A stretch of DNA of 64,000 nt from Mechercharimyces sp. CAU 1602 (GTDB lineage Bacteria > Bacillota > Bacilli > Thermoactinomycetales > JANTPT01), in assembly GCF_024753565.1 (NCBI RefSeq), contig NZ_JANTPT010000001.1, forward strand, positions 1,815,336 to 1,879,335, given 5' to 3'. Shown here piece after piece: positions 17,493 through 27,425 of this stretch (positions are counted from its first letter, which is position 1; each line of letters starts with the position of its first letter). The notes under the pieces were generated by a model, which was not told the origin of the DNA, searched no databases, and was given only the letters and a program-made list of their open reading frames with translations. Made by a program: the position numbers and the translations under genes.

Positions 17493-19073
17493 ATGTTATT
17501 TGTTTGCCCATCCCTATATATGGAGGTGTTTAGACGGGAGTTCCATCTTACAGTTACAAATGGCACAACACCGTCTTTTCTCATGTCATCAAATTCAACT
17601 AATACAATCGACCTGTCCCAATATGTGTCCAATCTTGATGAAAACGTGTATACGATTTTCAACCTGCCCGAAGAAGTGATCGCAGTCATATTTGCCTATG
17701 TTAGTCGTAGTTCGGCTAGTTTTCGAGACAATCTGGCCAAACTTTTAGCCGACGAAGAATTGGCAGTCTCTGATCACCATGCCCACGGTGCACGGCTCGT
17801 TTCACAAAAAGCTTCTCGTTTCCATGAGAAATGGGTAGTAGGTTATGGTCACTCTAGCGTAGCTGAGCACGCAATTGCCCATATCGGCGTAGAAAAGATT
17901 AGTCGTCTCGCCTCGGCTGAGTTAGAGCTGGCCAATTCCTTTAATAGCTTCACCGAATACAGTCAGCGCTACCAGCGTCCTAAACGGGGAGAGTATTACC
18001 TTCCTCCGGAACTAGAGAGCGATCCCCAAACAAAAGAAACGTATATTCGACTAAACGAAGAGGCATATACCGTATACGAACAACTGTTGACCCAACTTAT
18101 CCCTCACCTTAAGAGCACCCTGTCGCAAGGAGAAAAAGAAAGTGAACGGGCATTTCAATCACGCATAGAAAAAATTGCTTTTGAAGATGCTCGTTATGTC
18201 TTAACTCTTGCCACACAAACAAGCTTAGGGATGACAGGCAATGGCCGTGCTTTACGCGATACGCTCGTACGCCTTCTAACCAGTCCCTATCCTGAATCAC
18301 AGCGACTAGCTCATGCATTGGAAAAAGAGATATCCCAAGTGATACCTACATTATTGCGCCATGTAAAACCTAATCAATATCTGCATCACTCTCGGCAAGC
18401 ACTAGCAAAAAGAGAAGCTGCTCCTACAGAACAGATTAGTGGGACAACCCACCAACCCAGTGCTCGTTTTACCGAGCTACCCGATTATGAAACAACATTA
18501 AACAAACTGATGGAGCAACTTTTGATTCATTTGGGCTATTCCTATGAGGAAGCACATACACATTCCAAGTCTCTTACTATCGGAGAGAAGGAAGAAAGAA
18601 TGCAAGATGCTCTTCAGCATTTACAATTCTTCGATAATCCGATGGAACTGTTCCAACATGTCCACTATCAAGTGGAGATGAAAATCTCTGAAGCAAACTG
18701 GCATCAGTTACTGCGTCACAACCGCGGAGCCCGCTTTACATATGGGGAACCCACCACGCGCTTTGGATATACCATTCCCCCTCATATTAAAGAAGCGGGA
18801 CTTACAAAGCTTTACTCTTCCTTTATCGAGCAAGCTACTACGATACAGCAGCAGCTGGCACAATCTCATCCTCTAATCGCACCATACTGTGTCACCAATG
18901 CACATCACCGTCAAATCACGATGACTGCTTCGATGTGGGAAATGTATCATCTGATCAACCTCCGCACTTCTCCTGAAGCACAGTGGGATATTCGTATTGT
19001 ATTTGAAGAGTTGCTCTCAACCTGGTCAAATCAACATCCTATACTGGCTCGATATGCCAAACGGAGATTATAA
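17493..19073 (+). CDS. Tandem ThyX-like protein (FAD-dependent thymidylate synthase family)
   Basis: Up to 526 residues, about twice a normal ThyX. Half 1 has GHSSVAEHA (119-127), a degenerate signature NSFTEYSQRY (151-160) and GNGRALRDTL (249-258). Half 2 has RHNRGARFTYGEP (408-420) and an LRTSPEAQWDIR-like C-terminus. The ThyX signature RHRxxSxNExSxRY is therefore incomplete in each half: half 1 lacks RHR, half 2 lacks the NExSxRY part. ThyX makes dTMP with FAD; whether this protein does is doubtful. Start uncertain: ATGs at 17493, 17520 and 17583 all lack a well-spaced ribosome binding site, and conserved sequence begins near residue 50. Monocistronic with its own terminator. Confidence 0.75.
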   Translation: MLFVCPSLYMEVFRREFHLTVTNGTTPSFLMSSNSTNTIDLSQYVSNLDENVYTIFNLPEEVIAVIFAYVSRSSASFRDNLAKLLADEELAVSDHHAHGARLVSQKASRFHEKWVVGYGHSSVAEHAIAHIGVEKISRLASAELELANSFNSFTEYSQRYQRPKRGEYYLPPELESDPQTKETYIRLNEEAYTVYEQLLTQLIPHLKSTLSQGEKESERAFQSRIEKIAFEDARYVLTLATQTSLGMTGNGRALRDTLVRLLTSPYPESQRLAHALEKEISQVIPTLLRHVKPNQYLHHSRQALAKREAAPTEQISGTTHQPSARFTELPDYETTLNKLMEQLLIHLGYSYEEAHTHSKSLTIGEKEERMQDALQHLQFFDNPMELFQHVHYQVEMKISEANWHQLLRHNRGARFTYGEPTTRFGYTIPPHIKEAGLTKLYSSFIEQATTIQQQLAQSHPLIAPYCVTNAHHRQITMTASMWEMYHLINLRTSPEAQWDIRIVFEELLSTWSNQHPILARYAKRRL

Positions 19074-19086
19074 CGCAATCAACAGC

Positions 19087-19122
19087 AAAGCGCCAGCGTA
19101 AGTTTAACTTCGCTGGCGCTTT
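19087..19122 (+). terminator. Terminator after the ThyX-like gene
   Basis: Perfect 12-bp inverted repeat AAAGCGCCAGCG / CGCTGGCGCTTT (19087-19098, 19111-19122) starting 13 bases after the stop. It may also serve the convergent methyltransferase gene. Confidence 0.85.
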
Positions 19123-19156
19123 ATGTAAGCCTCTCTATATTACCCTTCTTCTTCAT

Positions 19157-19720
19157 CTATCTCCGCCAATACAAAAAACGGCGACGTGTTTGCATCTCTT
19201 CCAAATAAGGAGTCTTAGCTATTAAAGCCTCCTCTTCCACAGGCACACGAACAAACGTCGTAACTGCTGCATGCAACAATGAAAATGTAACAGCCGTCCC
19301 ATATGCACCGAAAATGAGCGGTAACGCTAGCATTTCAATTCCCACTATGACATAGTTTGGATGCCGCATATATTGATAAGGCCCTTTGGTAACTGGCTGG
19401 TGTCCAGGTACAATCCAGATACGTGTATTCCAATACTTACCTAATGAAAGTAAACACCATATACGTAATCCCTGCGCCAACACAAACAAAGATGCCGCCA
19501 ACATCCACCACGAGGGGATTATGGTGCTCCCCATCCCAGCTTCAATCCATAAACTGAGAAAGAAACAAACATGAAGCACCACAATCAGAGGATAATGTTG
19601 CCTTCCTACCTCGTATCCCCCTTCTGACTTCATCCAATCTGCATTTTGTTTCGATATCCACAACTCCACAAGCCGCTGCACCACGACTATCCCCACGATG
19701 ATATAAAACCACTCATTCAT
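19157..19720 (-). CDS. ypbQ: Isoprenylcysteine carboxyl methyltransferase family protein (YpbQ/BpsB-like)
   Basis: 187 residues with about four membrane segments and the ICMT-type C-terminal region (GPYQYMRHPNYVIVGIEMLA) that binds SAM in this membrane methyltransferase family. B. subtilis YpbQ (BpsB) O-methylates the alkylpyrones made by the adjacent type III polyketide synthase BpsA (known). Here the synthase gene lies about 125 bases upstream on the same strand, so the same two-step pathway is the likely role. The ATG follows TAGGAGGGTG. Confidence 0.88.
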   Translation of the reverse strand: MNEWFYIIVGIVVVQRLVELWISKQNADWMKSEGGYEVGRQHYPLIVVLHVCFFLSLWIEAGMGSTIIPSWWMLAASLFVLAQGLRIWCLLSLGKYWNTRIWIVPGHQPVTKGPYQYMRHPNYVIVGIEMLALPLIFGAYGTAVTFSLLHAAVTTFVRVPVEEEALIAKTPYLEEMQTRRRFLYWRR

Positions 19721-19844
19721 ATCTCACCCTCCTAGCAACCACGATTATATACTGAAGCAATGACTACTCATCCGTCTTTCTCCTATGTAAAGTCCGATCA
19801 GATCACTCCACACACGGGGCTTTACTCATCACTGACAACACTTC

Positions 19845-20909
19845 TTACCGCCATTGCAATAATACTTGCTCCGCACTAAAACCAGGACCTAAAGCAGATA
19901 ACAGCCCATACTGACCTGCCTTAGCAACTTGCTTGCATTCCTCTTGAAGCACAAAAAGTACAGTAACCGAAGACATATTGCCATAAGAGCGCAGTACCTT
20001 TTGTGCAGACTCTAACTTTCCCTCGCCCAGTCCGAGCGCTTGTTGATATGCTTCTAATACCTTTGCCCCTCCAGGGTGGGTGACAAAGCGGCTAATATCG
20101 TTTAATGTCAGCTTTGAACGCTCTAAAAATTGCTCCACCACCGTAGGGATGGATCTCCGCACAATCGTAGGGATATCCCGTGAAAAAACAACTTTAAGTC
20201 CATCCTCATTTACTTCCCATCCCATCACATCTAAAGAATCCTCCCATGTCTGACTCATACTATCCACAATATGAGGAACAGGTGTAGAAGAACGATTCTC
20301 AACTTCTTCGCCTACTATCAACACTGCGGCCGCTCCATCTGCAAAGAGCGATGTAGCAATCAAGTTGCTTTTCGACCGGTCTCTTCTTGAAAATGTGAGG
20401 GTACATAATTCCACCGCTAGTAGTAGAATTCTACTTTTCGGATTCGCTTTAGCAAAATCAAAAGCGCGTGCCAGTCCCACAGCGCCCCCCGCACATCCTA
20501 ACCCCCAGATTGGGGTCCTTTTGAGATGAGGGGAAAATGAAAGCTGATTTATCATATGAGCATCAATACTTGGAGTTGCGATGCCTGATGTGGAAACAAA
20601 AACGAGATGATCCACTTCACTTACACCTATCTTCGCTTCATCTAAACATTGACGAATTGCCTTCTCTCCCAATTGACACGCTATTTCTATGTAAGCTTGA
20701 TTACGTTCGGAAAACGACCGCTCCTGTTCAAACCACGAGCGCGGACGACTCATATATCGTTGTTCTATATGTGTTCGATCAAACACACGCAGTAAACGAT
20801 CCACATCAGAAAATACTTCGTGAAACAACGTTCGGGCAAATTCCTTTGCCTCCCCTTGTGTCAAACGATATGGAGGGACAGCTGTTCCTACAGCTTCAAT
20901 CCGAGACAT
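19845..20909 (-). CDS. bpsA: Type III polyketide synthase (BpsA/BcsA-like, chalcone synthase family)
   Basis: 354 residues from the ATG at 20909, which follows GGGAGG. The catalytic triad of type III PKS enzymes is intact: Cys139 (WGLGCAGG), His278 (VTHPGG) and Asn311 (SYGNMSS). In Bacillus the homologue extends long-chain acyl-CoA with malonyl-CoA to triketide alkylpyrones; chain length here is inference. It lies upstream of the ypbQ-like methyltransferase, forming a bpsA-bpsB pair. A lone cobyrinate diamide synthase gene precedes it. Confidence 0.92.
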   Translation of the reverse strand: MSRIEAVGTAVPPYRLTQGEAKEFARTLFHEVFSDVDRLLRVFDRTHIEQRYMSRPRSWFEQERSFSERNQAYIEIACQLGEKAIRQCLDEAKIGVSEVDHLVFVSTSGIATPSIDAHMINQLSFSPHLKRTPIWGLGCAGGAVGLARAFDFAKANPKSRILLLAVELCTLTFSRRDRSKSNLIATSLFADGAAAVLIVGEEVENRSSTPVPHIVDSMSQTWEDSLDVMGWEVNEDGLKVVFSRDIPTIVRRSIPTVVEQFLERSKLTLNDISRFVTHPGGAKVLEAYQQALGLGEGKLESAQKVLRSYGNMSSVTVLFVLQEECKQVAKAGQYGLLSALGPGFSAEQVLLQWR

Positions 20910-20977
20910 AATAAACCTCCCACTAAAAATGGATAGCCTTAACATGCCCTTTTATAACCAATCATATCCATATAGCG

Positions 20978-22381
20978 CTATACCTCACCTTGCTTATATT
21001 TTCGATATGATGTGCACGCTTCCAACCATCGATATGCGATCACAGGATAGGAAGGAAAATACAAGTGGATATAACTCCCTAACACGTTCCCCCTTTGATA
21101 CCCCTCACACACTGCTTTTTCCCCTTGAAAAAACGTAAATGCATCTTGCCAGTCTGCTTCTTTTTCAATATAAGAATAGCGAAACTCATGACCTCTCACT
21201 TTCTCCCCCTGTTTGAGTAAAAGCTGATCTCCAATTGCGATTACCTCACGATATCCCAGCGCTTGTAATCGCTTCTCCATCTGTATATGTGCAGGAATAA
21301 TCCCCACCATCGGATAGCGTTCTCCTGCGATCGTCGTCAATGAATGCGACAAATACATATAGCCGCCACACTCGGCATATATAGGCATCCCCTCCTCGTA
21401 AGCGCGTTTAATTGAATGCCTCGTCTGTTCTGCCGTGCTTAGTTGCCTCACATATTCTTCAGGAAACCCTCCACCAATATATAAACCATCCGCTTCTATT
21501 GGTATTTCTTCTCCTGCAACTGGACTGAAGTAAGTAATCGTTGCCCCTGCTCTAGTTAGTAGTTGTAAATTATCATGATAGTAAAAATGAAAAGCCTCAT
21601 CCTTCGCGACTGCAATAACCACTTCAGGATATTTATTTTTTTCTAGCGATAAACTTTCTTCCTTCACCTCTATTATTGGGGCACCTTCAGCAATATCAAG
21701 GAGTACATCCAGGTCAATACTCTGCTCGACCACTTCAGCCAGGTGAGTAAAAAAGGAGTTTAAATCTCCTCGTTCGATCGTTGGGACTACGCCCAAGTGT
21801 CTTTCCGGGATGGCAAGCGAAGTATCATACTTAAGATATCCCACAACTGGCACATGAGCACATTTTTCAATAACCGCTTTTACCTCGGTATAGTGCCCAT
21901 CACTCCCTACCCGATTCAACACCACTCCAGCCAATTTCACTTTCCGATTCAGCTGTTGAAAACCCATTACTACCGCCGCTGCACTCCGTGACATATTCCA
22001 CACATCAACGATCAATACCACAGGTGAATCCAACAGCTGTGCAATCTCAGCAGTACTTCCCTCTTCCGTTAGCGTATTCACCCCATCATATAATCCCATC
22101 ATTCCCTCAATAACAGAGATGTCAGCCTCTTCACTCCCCGTAATTAGAATAGATTGTACCTTCGTCCTCCCTACCATCCACGAATCTACATTGCGCGCAG
22201 GAACCTTTGTTACTGCCGTTTGATATGTAGGATCTAAATAATCCGGACCACACTTAAATCCCTGTACACGGAGGCCTCTTCGCTGAAAAGCCGCCATTAT
22301 TCCCAAAGTAACTGTCGATTTCCCTACACCACTTCCCGTCCCTGCAATCAGAATGCGCGGACGTGTATAAGAACAACCCAT
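20978..22381 (-). CDS. cbiA: Cobyrinate a,c-diamide synthase (CbiA/CobB)
   Basis: 467 residues. N-terminal dethiobiotin-synthetase-like ATPase with P-loop AGTGSGVGKST, and C-terminal class I amidotransferase-like domain with nucleophile Cys in YAECGGYMYLS. CbiA amidates the a and c side chains of cobyrinate with glutamine and ATP. No other cobalamin gene and no cobalamin riboswitch appears within reach, so the pathway may be elsewhere or this may be a salvage or paralogous enzyme. The start ATG follows GAGGGGAAA. It is 68 bases from the polyketide synthase gene. Confidence 0.88.
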   Translation of the reverse strand: MGCSYTRPRILIAGTGSGVGKSTVTLGIMAAFQRRGLRVQGFKCGPDYLDPTYQTAVTKVPARNVDSWMVGRTKVQSILITGSEEADISVIEGMMGLYDGVNTLTEEGSTAEIAQLLDSPVVLIVDVWNMSRSAAAVVMGFQQLNRKVKLAGVVLNRVGSDGHYTEVKAVIEKCAHVPVVGYLKYDTSLAIPERHLGVVPTIERGDLNSFFTHLAEVVEQSIDLDVLLDIAEGAPIIEVKEESLSLEKNKYPEVVIAVAKDEAFHFYYHDNLQLLTRAGATITYFSPVAGEEIPIEADGLYIGGGFPEEYVRQLSTAEQTRHSIKRAYEEGMPIYAECGGYMYLSHSLTTIAGERYPMVGIIPAHIQMEKRLQALGYREVIAIGDQLLLKQGEKVRGHEFRYSYIEKEADWQDAFTFFQGEKAVCEGYQRGNVLGSYIHLYFPSYPVIAYRWLEACTSYRKYKQGEV

Positions 22382-22409
22382 CTTATTTCCCCTCTCCTCT
22401 CAAAGCAAA

Positions 22410-22447
22410 CCGGGAGAGTAGAAGGTTTTGACCTTCCATTCTCCCGG
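22410..22447 (-). terminator. Hairpin downstream of the acyl-CoA ligase gene
   Basis: 17-bp inverted repeat with two G-U-type mismatches (CCGGGAGA... and ...TCTCCCGG) 53 bases past the ligase stop and 29 bases before the cbiA start. The following U-tract is weak, so partial read-through into cbiA is possible. Confidence 0.65.
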
Positions 22448-22499
22448 TAAATACCCACCATAATAACTTCAATGAATGACATACTGAGACTACATTACT

Positions 22500-24113
22500 C
22501 TATTCCCAGTTCCAATTTTTATATTGCTCCCGCAAAGCACGCTTAAGAAATTTACCTGCGGAAGAGCGTGGGATTTCATCTACAAATACGTAGGCATCTG
22601 GAATCATCCAACTTTCAAACTTCGTGCTGAGGTAGTCATTTAATTCTTCTACAGTCGGCTTCTTCCCTTCTGCTGGAACTGCAACAACCAGAGGCCGCTC
22701 CTGCCACTTGGGATGTGGAACTCCAATGGCAGCCGCTTCGGCAATATCTGGATGACCCATCAAGGTGTTCTCCAGAGCAACAGAACTGATCCACTCCCCA
22801 CCCGATTTGATTAAATCCTTGGTTCGATCCACAATATTAATATATCCATCCTTATCAATCGTCGCCATGTCACCCGTTTTAAACCAACCATCTTCACTCC
22901 AGGAATGTTCGCTTCCCGGGTGATTGTAATAACTTGCCGCGATCCATGGACCACGTACCTCCAACTCACCTATTGATTCACCATCCCAAGGCTGTACTTT
23001 ATCTTCTACTCGAATACGAGTATCGACAAATGCAACAGAATACCCTTGAGTAGCTCGTAATTGATAAATTTTATCCTCATCATTCTCTATGAGGTGGGGC
23101 TTTATTATCGCTCCCGAGCCCAATGGACTTGTCTCTGTCATCCCCCAGCAGTGACGCACTTCCAAGCCATGTTTGTCTAATCCACGAATCAATGACTCAG
23201 GCGCTGCTGAGCCACCTACGACGAGTCGCAGATTGTCCACCAAACTCCATTTCCCAGGAAATTTATTTAAAGCTTGAAGGATTCCCAGCCAAATCGTCGG
23301 TATACCTGCTGTCATCCCCACTTTCTCTGCTTCATACAAGTCCAGCAAACTAACTGGATCTAGATGTGGACCTGGGAACACCTGTTTCACACCTATCATG
23401 GTGCAAGTAAACGGTAATCCCCATGCATTAACATGGAACATCGGTACTACTGCGCAAACAGTATCTGCTTGGCTCACCCCTAATGCGTCTGGAAGAGCAG
23501 ATGCGAAAGAGTGTAAGATAGTAGATCGGTGAGAATAAACAACCCCCTTTGGTTGGCCTGTCGTGCCAGAGGTATAGCACATTCCTGCTGGCTCATTCTC
23601 TTCCAACTCGGGATACGTAAACTCACCTGTCGCTTCTTCTAATAGACTCTCGTAATTTTCATATCCTTCTGGAATGGGTTGGCCCGTTAGAGGAACAACA
23701 AATACCCGCTCCACCTTTACCTGCGACTTTATCGCTTCATAAAGTGGGAGAAGAATATCATCTACGATCAAGAAGCGATCTTCTGCATGATTTATAATGT
23801 AAGCGATTTCACTTGGATGCAAACGAATATTTAACGTATGCAAAACGCCACCTGCTACTGGAATTCCAAAGTAAGCTTCGAGGTGAGCATAATGATTCCA
23901 CATAAGAGTACCCACTCGCTCCCCGCGCTTCAATCCAGCTTTCTGCAGTGATTCTGCCAAAGCACGTGTTCTCCGATAGAAATCCCCATACGTATGCCGA
24001 TGTAATGATTTATCAGGCATACGACTTACAATCTCCGCTGCTCCAAATTGCTCGCCTGCTCGCTCTAACAAATGAACCAAAGTTAATGGATACTCCATCA
24101 TCGTCGCTTTCAT
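22500..24113 (-). CDS. Long- or medium-chain acyl-CoA ligase (AMP-forming)
   Basis: 537 residues of the ANL superfamily. The AMP-binding motif is [15 protein letters not shown] near residue 185, followed by the [11 protein letters not shown]5 motif, [10 protein letters not shown]7 and the C-terminal lysine region [12 protein letters not shown] (A10). It activates a fatty acid to its CoA thioester, and could supply starter units to the nearby type III PKS (inference). Start chosen at 24113, eight bases after GAGGGGG; an ATG at 24119 is too close to that site. Confidence 0.9.
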   Translation of the reverse strand: MKATMMEYPLTLVHLLERAGEQFGAAEIVSRMPDKSLHRHTYGDFYRRTRALAESLQKAGLKRGERVGTLMWNHYAHLEAYFGIPVAGGVLHTLNIRLHPSEIAYIINHAEDRFLIVDDILLPLYEAIKSQVKVERVFVVPLTGQPIPEGYENYESLLEEATGEFTYPELEENEPAGMCYTSGTTGQPKGVVYSHRSTILHSFASALPDALGVSQADTVCAVVPMFHVNAWGLPFTCTMIGVKQVFPGPHLDPVSLLDLYEAEKVGMTAGIPTIWLGILQALNKFPGKWSLVDNLRLVVGGSAAPESLIRGLDKHGLEVRHCWGMTETSPLGSGAIIKPHLIENDEDKIYQLRATQGYSVAFVDTRIRVEDKVQPWDGESIGELEVRGPWIAASYYNHPGSEHSWSEDGWFKTGDMATIDKDGYINIVDRTKDLIKSGGEWISSVALENTLMGHPDIAEAAAIGVPHPKWQERPLVVAVPAEGKKPTVEELNDYLSTKFESWMIPDAYVFVDEIPRSSAGKFLKRALREQYKNWNWE

Positions 24114-24265
24114 AACCATCGCCCCCTCAGCTCTAAATACAGAATAATACGATAACCCTATATTAATCGAATTTTAATTCCCTTCCATTTTATATTAAAA
24201 TACCTCATTTGTGTAGTGGATTTAATCAATTTGTAAGATGAAGGAAAAAGAACGAAAGACTTATT

Positions 24266-25960
24266 TCAAAAATATCGCTCTATCATCTTTTCAGCAGTTC
24301 GCACGGCGAGAGCTTGTGTCGTCAATGTCGGATTTGGGCCACCCAAAGAATTTGTATGAACACTATTATCTGCCACATACAACTTCTTCACTTGATACGC
24401 CTCCCCATACGAATCCACCACATATCCCATGCGCATCGTGCACTGCAAATGGATAAAAGAGTTTCCCCAATCACTATCAATGATCGTCTCTGCCCCCGCT
24501 TGTTGCAATAGAGAAATCGCTATCTTAGTTAATCGTTGACGACGTCTGATAGTGGTTGTAGTCGGTACATATCGAACGACTGGAATCGGTCCGTGTTCAT
24601 CACTTATAGATGAGTTAATTCTAACATGGTTAGCAGGATCTACTTCATCATCTGTAATGACTGCCATCCCGAGGGACTGTCGATAACGTGCCATCAACTC
24701 CTTCATCTTTGCCCCACCCATACGTCCACGATACACCCCCTCTGTGGGATGCGGTTTCTCTACCCACGGAGAATCAGATCGCCCATATCCATATGTAAAA
24801 GAGGAGAATAGCGTTGGATCTAAACCCGCTACAGTTACTGATCCCAGCCCAGGAATATCTAAGCGCCCACCTGAAGAAGGACCGACGAACGGGGACACCT
24901 CTGGCTTTCCCAGCAAGCGGATTAATTGTTGCTCTGAGAAGATACCTACAATCCAATTCATGTAGTGACTCGTGAGTCCCCTACCCACCCACTCATTAAA
25001 TGGTAAGTCTGAATTTAACCACAATCGTGGTGACTCAATTCCACCTGCAGCCATCACAACCACCATGCTAGTAAGTTTTTCGTTCTTCCCTGTCCACGTA
25101 TCACGTATCGTTACACCCGTTACATGTATATTCCCATCAGCTTTACGTTCACTCCATATCTTTGTCACAAATGTGTTGGGACGAATGACCACATTACCAG
25201 TGCGCATAGCGAGCGGAATATAACTTACATTGGTAGAACGCTTCGCTGATTTTTCTAGCGAAGGTCCAACAGCACAGCCACTCTCACAATGTCCAGCTAG
25301 TGTACACCCTTCCATATGTGCTAGTTGAGAGAGTGAGTATTTCGGGTTCATCAGCTCTTTATTAGGCGGAAGAATCGCATTCGGCTGTGGACGATATCCA
25401 GCCTCTGTCACGTTTAATGTAGGAGTAAAGTTCCACCCTGCCTTCTTTGCCGCATAATAAAAAACCTCTTCTTTAGAGGTCGTCGGTGCAAAATGGACAG
25501 GAAGGGTTGCCTCCACCCGTTCATAGTAAGGGAGTAGATCATCGTAAAAAAGCGGCCATTCACCATCGATACGCAAGGGAAAAGCACGAGGGGAATTTGC
25601 AGTGTAATGAAGCGTCGTTCCTCCCACGCCCGCACTCTGCCAAATACCCATCCCTTCTCTTCCTACTCGCATCCATGGGGCTCGATGACGATTGGCCGGC
25701 CCCCACCGAAAACGCCCATACGTATAGTCATTCATGTTATACTCCAATGCATTTAACTGTGATTTATATAGTGCGCCATCCAAATCATTGTAATCCCAAC
25801 TAGATTGTGCTCCCCTTTCATTTTCCGGACGCTTCCATTTTTTATTTCCATACCACGGACCTGCTTCTAACACCAATACTTGAACTCCTCGCTCCCCTAA
25901 TTCCTTTGCTATAACGGCTCCGCCCCCACCTGCACCAATCACAATAACATCCGCATCCAT
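24266..25960 (-). CDS. GMC family oxidoreductase
   Basis: 564 residues. FAD-binding N-terminus ADVIVIGAGGGGAVIAKEL (Rossmann GxGxxG), GVGGTTLHYTANSPRAFP, and the C-terminal NPTLTTQALAVRTAE with QCTMRMG just before it: the GMC pattern (glucose-methanol-choline). Such flavoproteins oxidise alcohols or sugars. It follows a gluconate 2-dehydrogenase subunit 3-like gene by 4 bases, matching the large/small subunit pair of membrane sugar dehydrogenases, but no cytochrome c subunit is present. Substrate unknown. Start ATG follows AGGAGATGAG. Confidence 0.9.
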   Translation of the reverse strand: MDADVIVIGAGGGGAVIAKELGERGVQVLVLEAGPWYGNKKWKRPENERGAQSSWDYNDLDGALYKSQLNALEYNMNDYTYGRFRWGPANRHRAPWMRVGREGMGIWQSAGVGGTTLHYTANSPRAFPLRIDGEWPLFYDDLLPYYERVEATLPVHFAPTTSKEEVFYYAAKKAGWNFTPTLNVTEAGYRPQPNAILPPNKELMNPKYSLSQLAHMEGCTLAGHCESGCAVGPSLEKSAKRSTNVSYIPLAMRTGNVVIRPNTFVTKIWSERKADGNIHVTGVTIRDTWTGKNEKLTSMVVVMAAGGIESPRLWLNSDLPFNEWVGRGLTSHYMNWIVGIFSEQQLIRLLGKPEVSPFVGPSSGGRLDIPGLGSVTVAGLDPTLFSSFTYGYGRSDSPWVEKPHPTEGVYRGRMGGAKMKELMARYRQSLGMAVITDDEVDPANHVRINSSISDEHGPIPVVRYVPTTTTIRRRQRLTKIAISLLQQAGAETIIDSDWGNSFIHLQCTMRMGYVVDSYGEAYQVKKLYVADNSVHTNSLGGPNPTLTTQALAVRTAEKMIERYF

Positions 25961-25964
25961 TTAT

Positions 25965-26609
25965 TTACTCATCTCCTTCTTTACGTGTCGGTGGAATCAA
26001 ATACCCCCGCAAATCACGGTAACCATCAGCGGGGCCGGGATAGCCCGTTTGTAACCAACTTATAGGAATTTGATGAAGCTTTAGCTCGAGCGGCATGTGA
26101 TGTGCTCCAGTCTGATACCCTGACCACTCTGAATAGTATCCAATAAATACAAGTCGAAACAAGGTTTCACTTGCCAATGTGACGAGCTCCTTATACTGTT
26201 GAAATGGCCAAGCAAACATCACATGTGGAAATTGGTCATTCATAAGTTGATAAAAACAGTCCATGCGATTAAAAGGAGGTAGTTCTGCAAATAACCTTCT
26301 ATCTATCCTCTCGTTAACCCTTGACTGAATGTTCTTATCTTGAATATAATATTTTGCCGCCATATTTAACATCGCAGCAGTTGGTAGAGCGAGTGGGACA
26401 TTTACCATTCGCTCTGACACCTTTATCGCAAACAACCGGTTCATCTCCCAGATCAGAAACTCATCAATCCGTTCTGCCGCTGCCCCGCTCGCTTCCCACT
26501 TCCGATCCTCGCTGCTCGGTGTATATGGGATCACCGTTTCAGCAAAAGCTTGATACGTTTCTTTCATAAAAAAATAAGGTTGAAGCAAGGGGAGAACATG
26601 CGTGTTCAT
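25965..26609 (-). CDS. Gluconate 2-dehydrogenase subunit 3-like protein
   Basis: 214 residues, first gene of a two-gene operon with the GMC oxidoreductase (4-base gap). The early FAETVIPYTPSSEDRKWEA and a helical body fit the subunit 3 family, which are small partner chains of FAD sugar dehydrogenases. I see no Tat twin-arginine signal, which many members of this family carry; export would have to depend on another feature. The start ATG follows CGAGGAGTAC. The region to the right (26610-26807) holds no gene I can support. Confidence 0.75.
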   Translation of the reverse strand: MNTHVLPLLQPYFFMKETYQAFAETVIPYTPSSEDRKWEASGAAAERIDEFLIWEMNRLFAIKVSERMVNVPLALPTAAMLNMAAKYYIQDKNIQSRVNERIDRRLFAELPPFNRMDCFYQLMNDQFPHVMFAWPFQQYKELVTLASETLFRLVFIGYYSEWSGYQTGAHHMPLELKLHQIPISWLQTGYPGPADGYRDLRGYLIPPTRKEGDE

Positions 26610-26807
26610 AGATGTACTCCTCGAGAGCTATGACATCGTAATATGTATGTATTAGCTCAAATGCACTGATATACCTAGTAAGATCTAAATCACGTAACTG
26701 CTGGCTGAACCTACATGATTCACTACATTACAACTACATCATTTTGTTTGAATTACGCAAGCTTAAGAGCATGAACTCACATACCGTCAGTCACATGCCC
26801 TCATCCG

Positions 26808-27308
26808 TCACAACGATAACACCATCCACTCCTCATCTATATAACGTTGACCCACTTTCATCGCTCCCGGTTCAACACCCCATGACCGGAATCCACAACG
26901 TTCGTACAACTTCTTTGCTCCATTATTCCAACTTCCAACCGCTAATTGTATCTGTTCCACTCCTTCTATGGCACGTGCGCGCGCAATCACCTCTTCTAAC
27001 AGCGCTTGCCCCACTCTACTCCCTCTCAGTTCTGGAATGATATACATGCCCCATACCACCGCTTTATGATTGATTTTTCTCCCCTCCTCACGCTGAAAAC
27101 CAACCATCCCCACTAAATCTGTTCCTTGAAAAGCCCCTAAGATAAAATGATGACAGTCCGATTCAATCTCCCTTTCTAACCGCTCACGTGACTTTCGAGC
27201 AAAATCATCTTCATCCTCACAAAACGCGTCGGGATGCTCACGCAGTGCTTGCATACGTAAATGTAAAAATGAGTAAACATCTTCCTTAACAAGCATTCGC
27301 ATTTTCAT
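26808..27308 (-). CDS. GNAT family N-acetyltransferase
   Basis: 166 residues with the acetyl-CoA binding motif A region (YIIPELRGSRVGQALLEEV, residues about 95-113) and a C-terminal SWNNGAKKLYERCGF motif B. The acceptor cannot be predicted. Monocistronic in appearance, oriented leftward; an ATG start preceded by AGAGGTAAT. Confidence 0.85.
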   Translation of the reverse strand: MKMRMLVKEDVYSFLHLRMQALREHPDAFCEDEDDFARKSRERLEREIESDCHHFILGAFQGTDLVGMVGFQREEGRKINHKAVVWGMYIIPELRGSRVGQALLEEVIARARAIEGVEQIQLAVGSWNNGAKKLYERCGFRSWGVEPGAMKVGQRYIDEEWMVLSL

Positions 27309-27425
27309 TTATTTATTACCTCTTTCCCATCAGCCATCGTCATTCATTTTTCACGAAGGATTACAAACAACCCACCGCAGAGATGACTTCGTCGCGCTGG
27401 GTAATTAATCTAAACACTGAAATAC

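Noticed and set aside
17520-17528. GGAGGTG as ribosome binding site for the ThyX-like gene
   Set aside because: No start codon lies in frame at suitable distance after it; the site does not decide the start.
20978-22500. Cobalamin riboswitch upstream of cbiA
   Set aside because: No B12-box-like element or long structured leader is visible; only a terminator hairpin lies in the 118-base gap.
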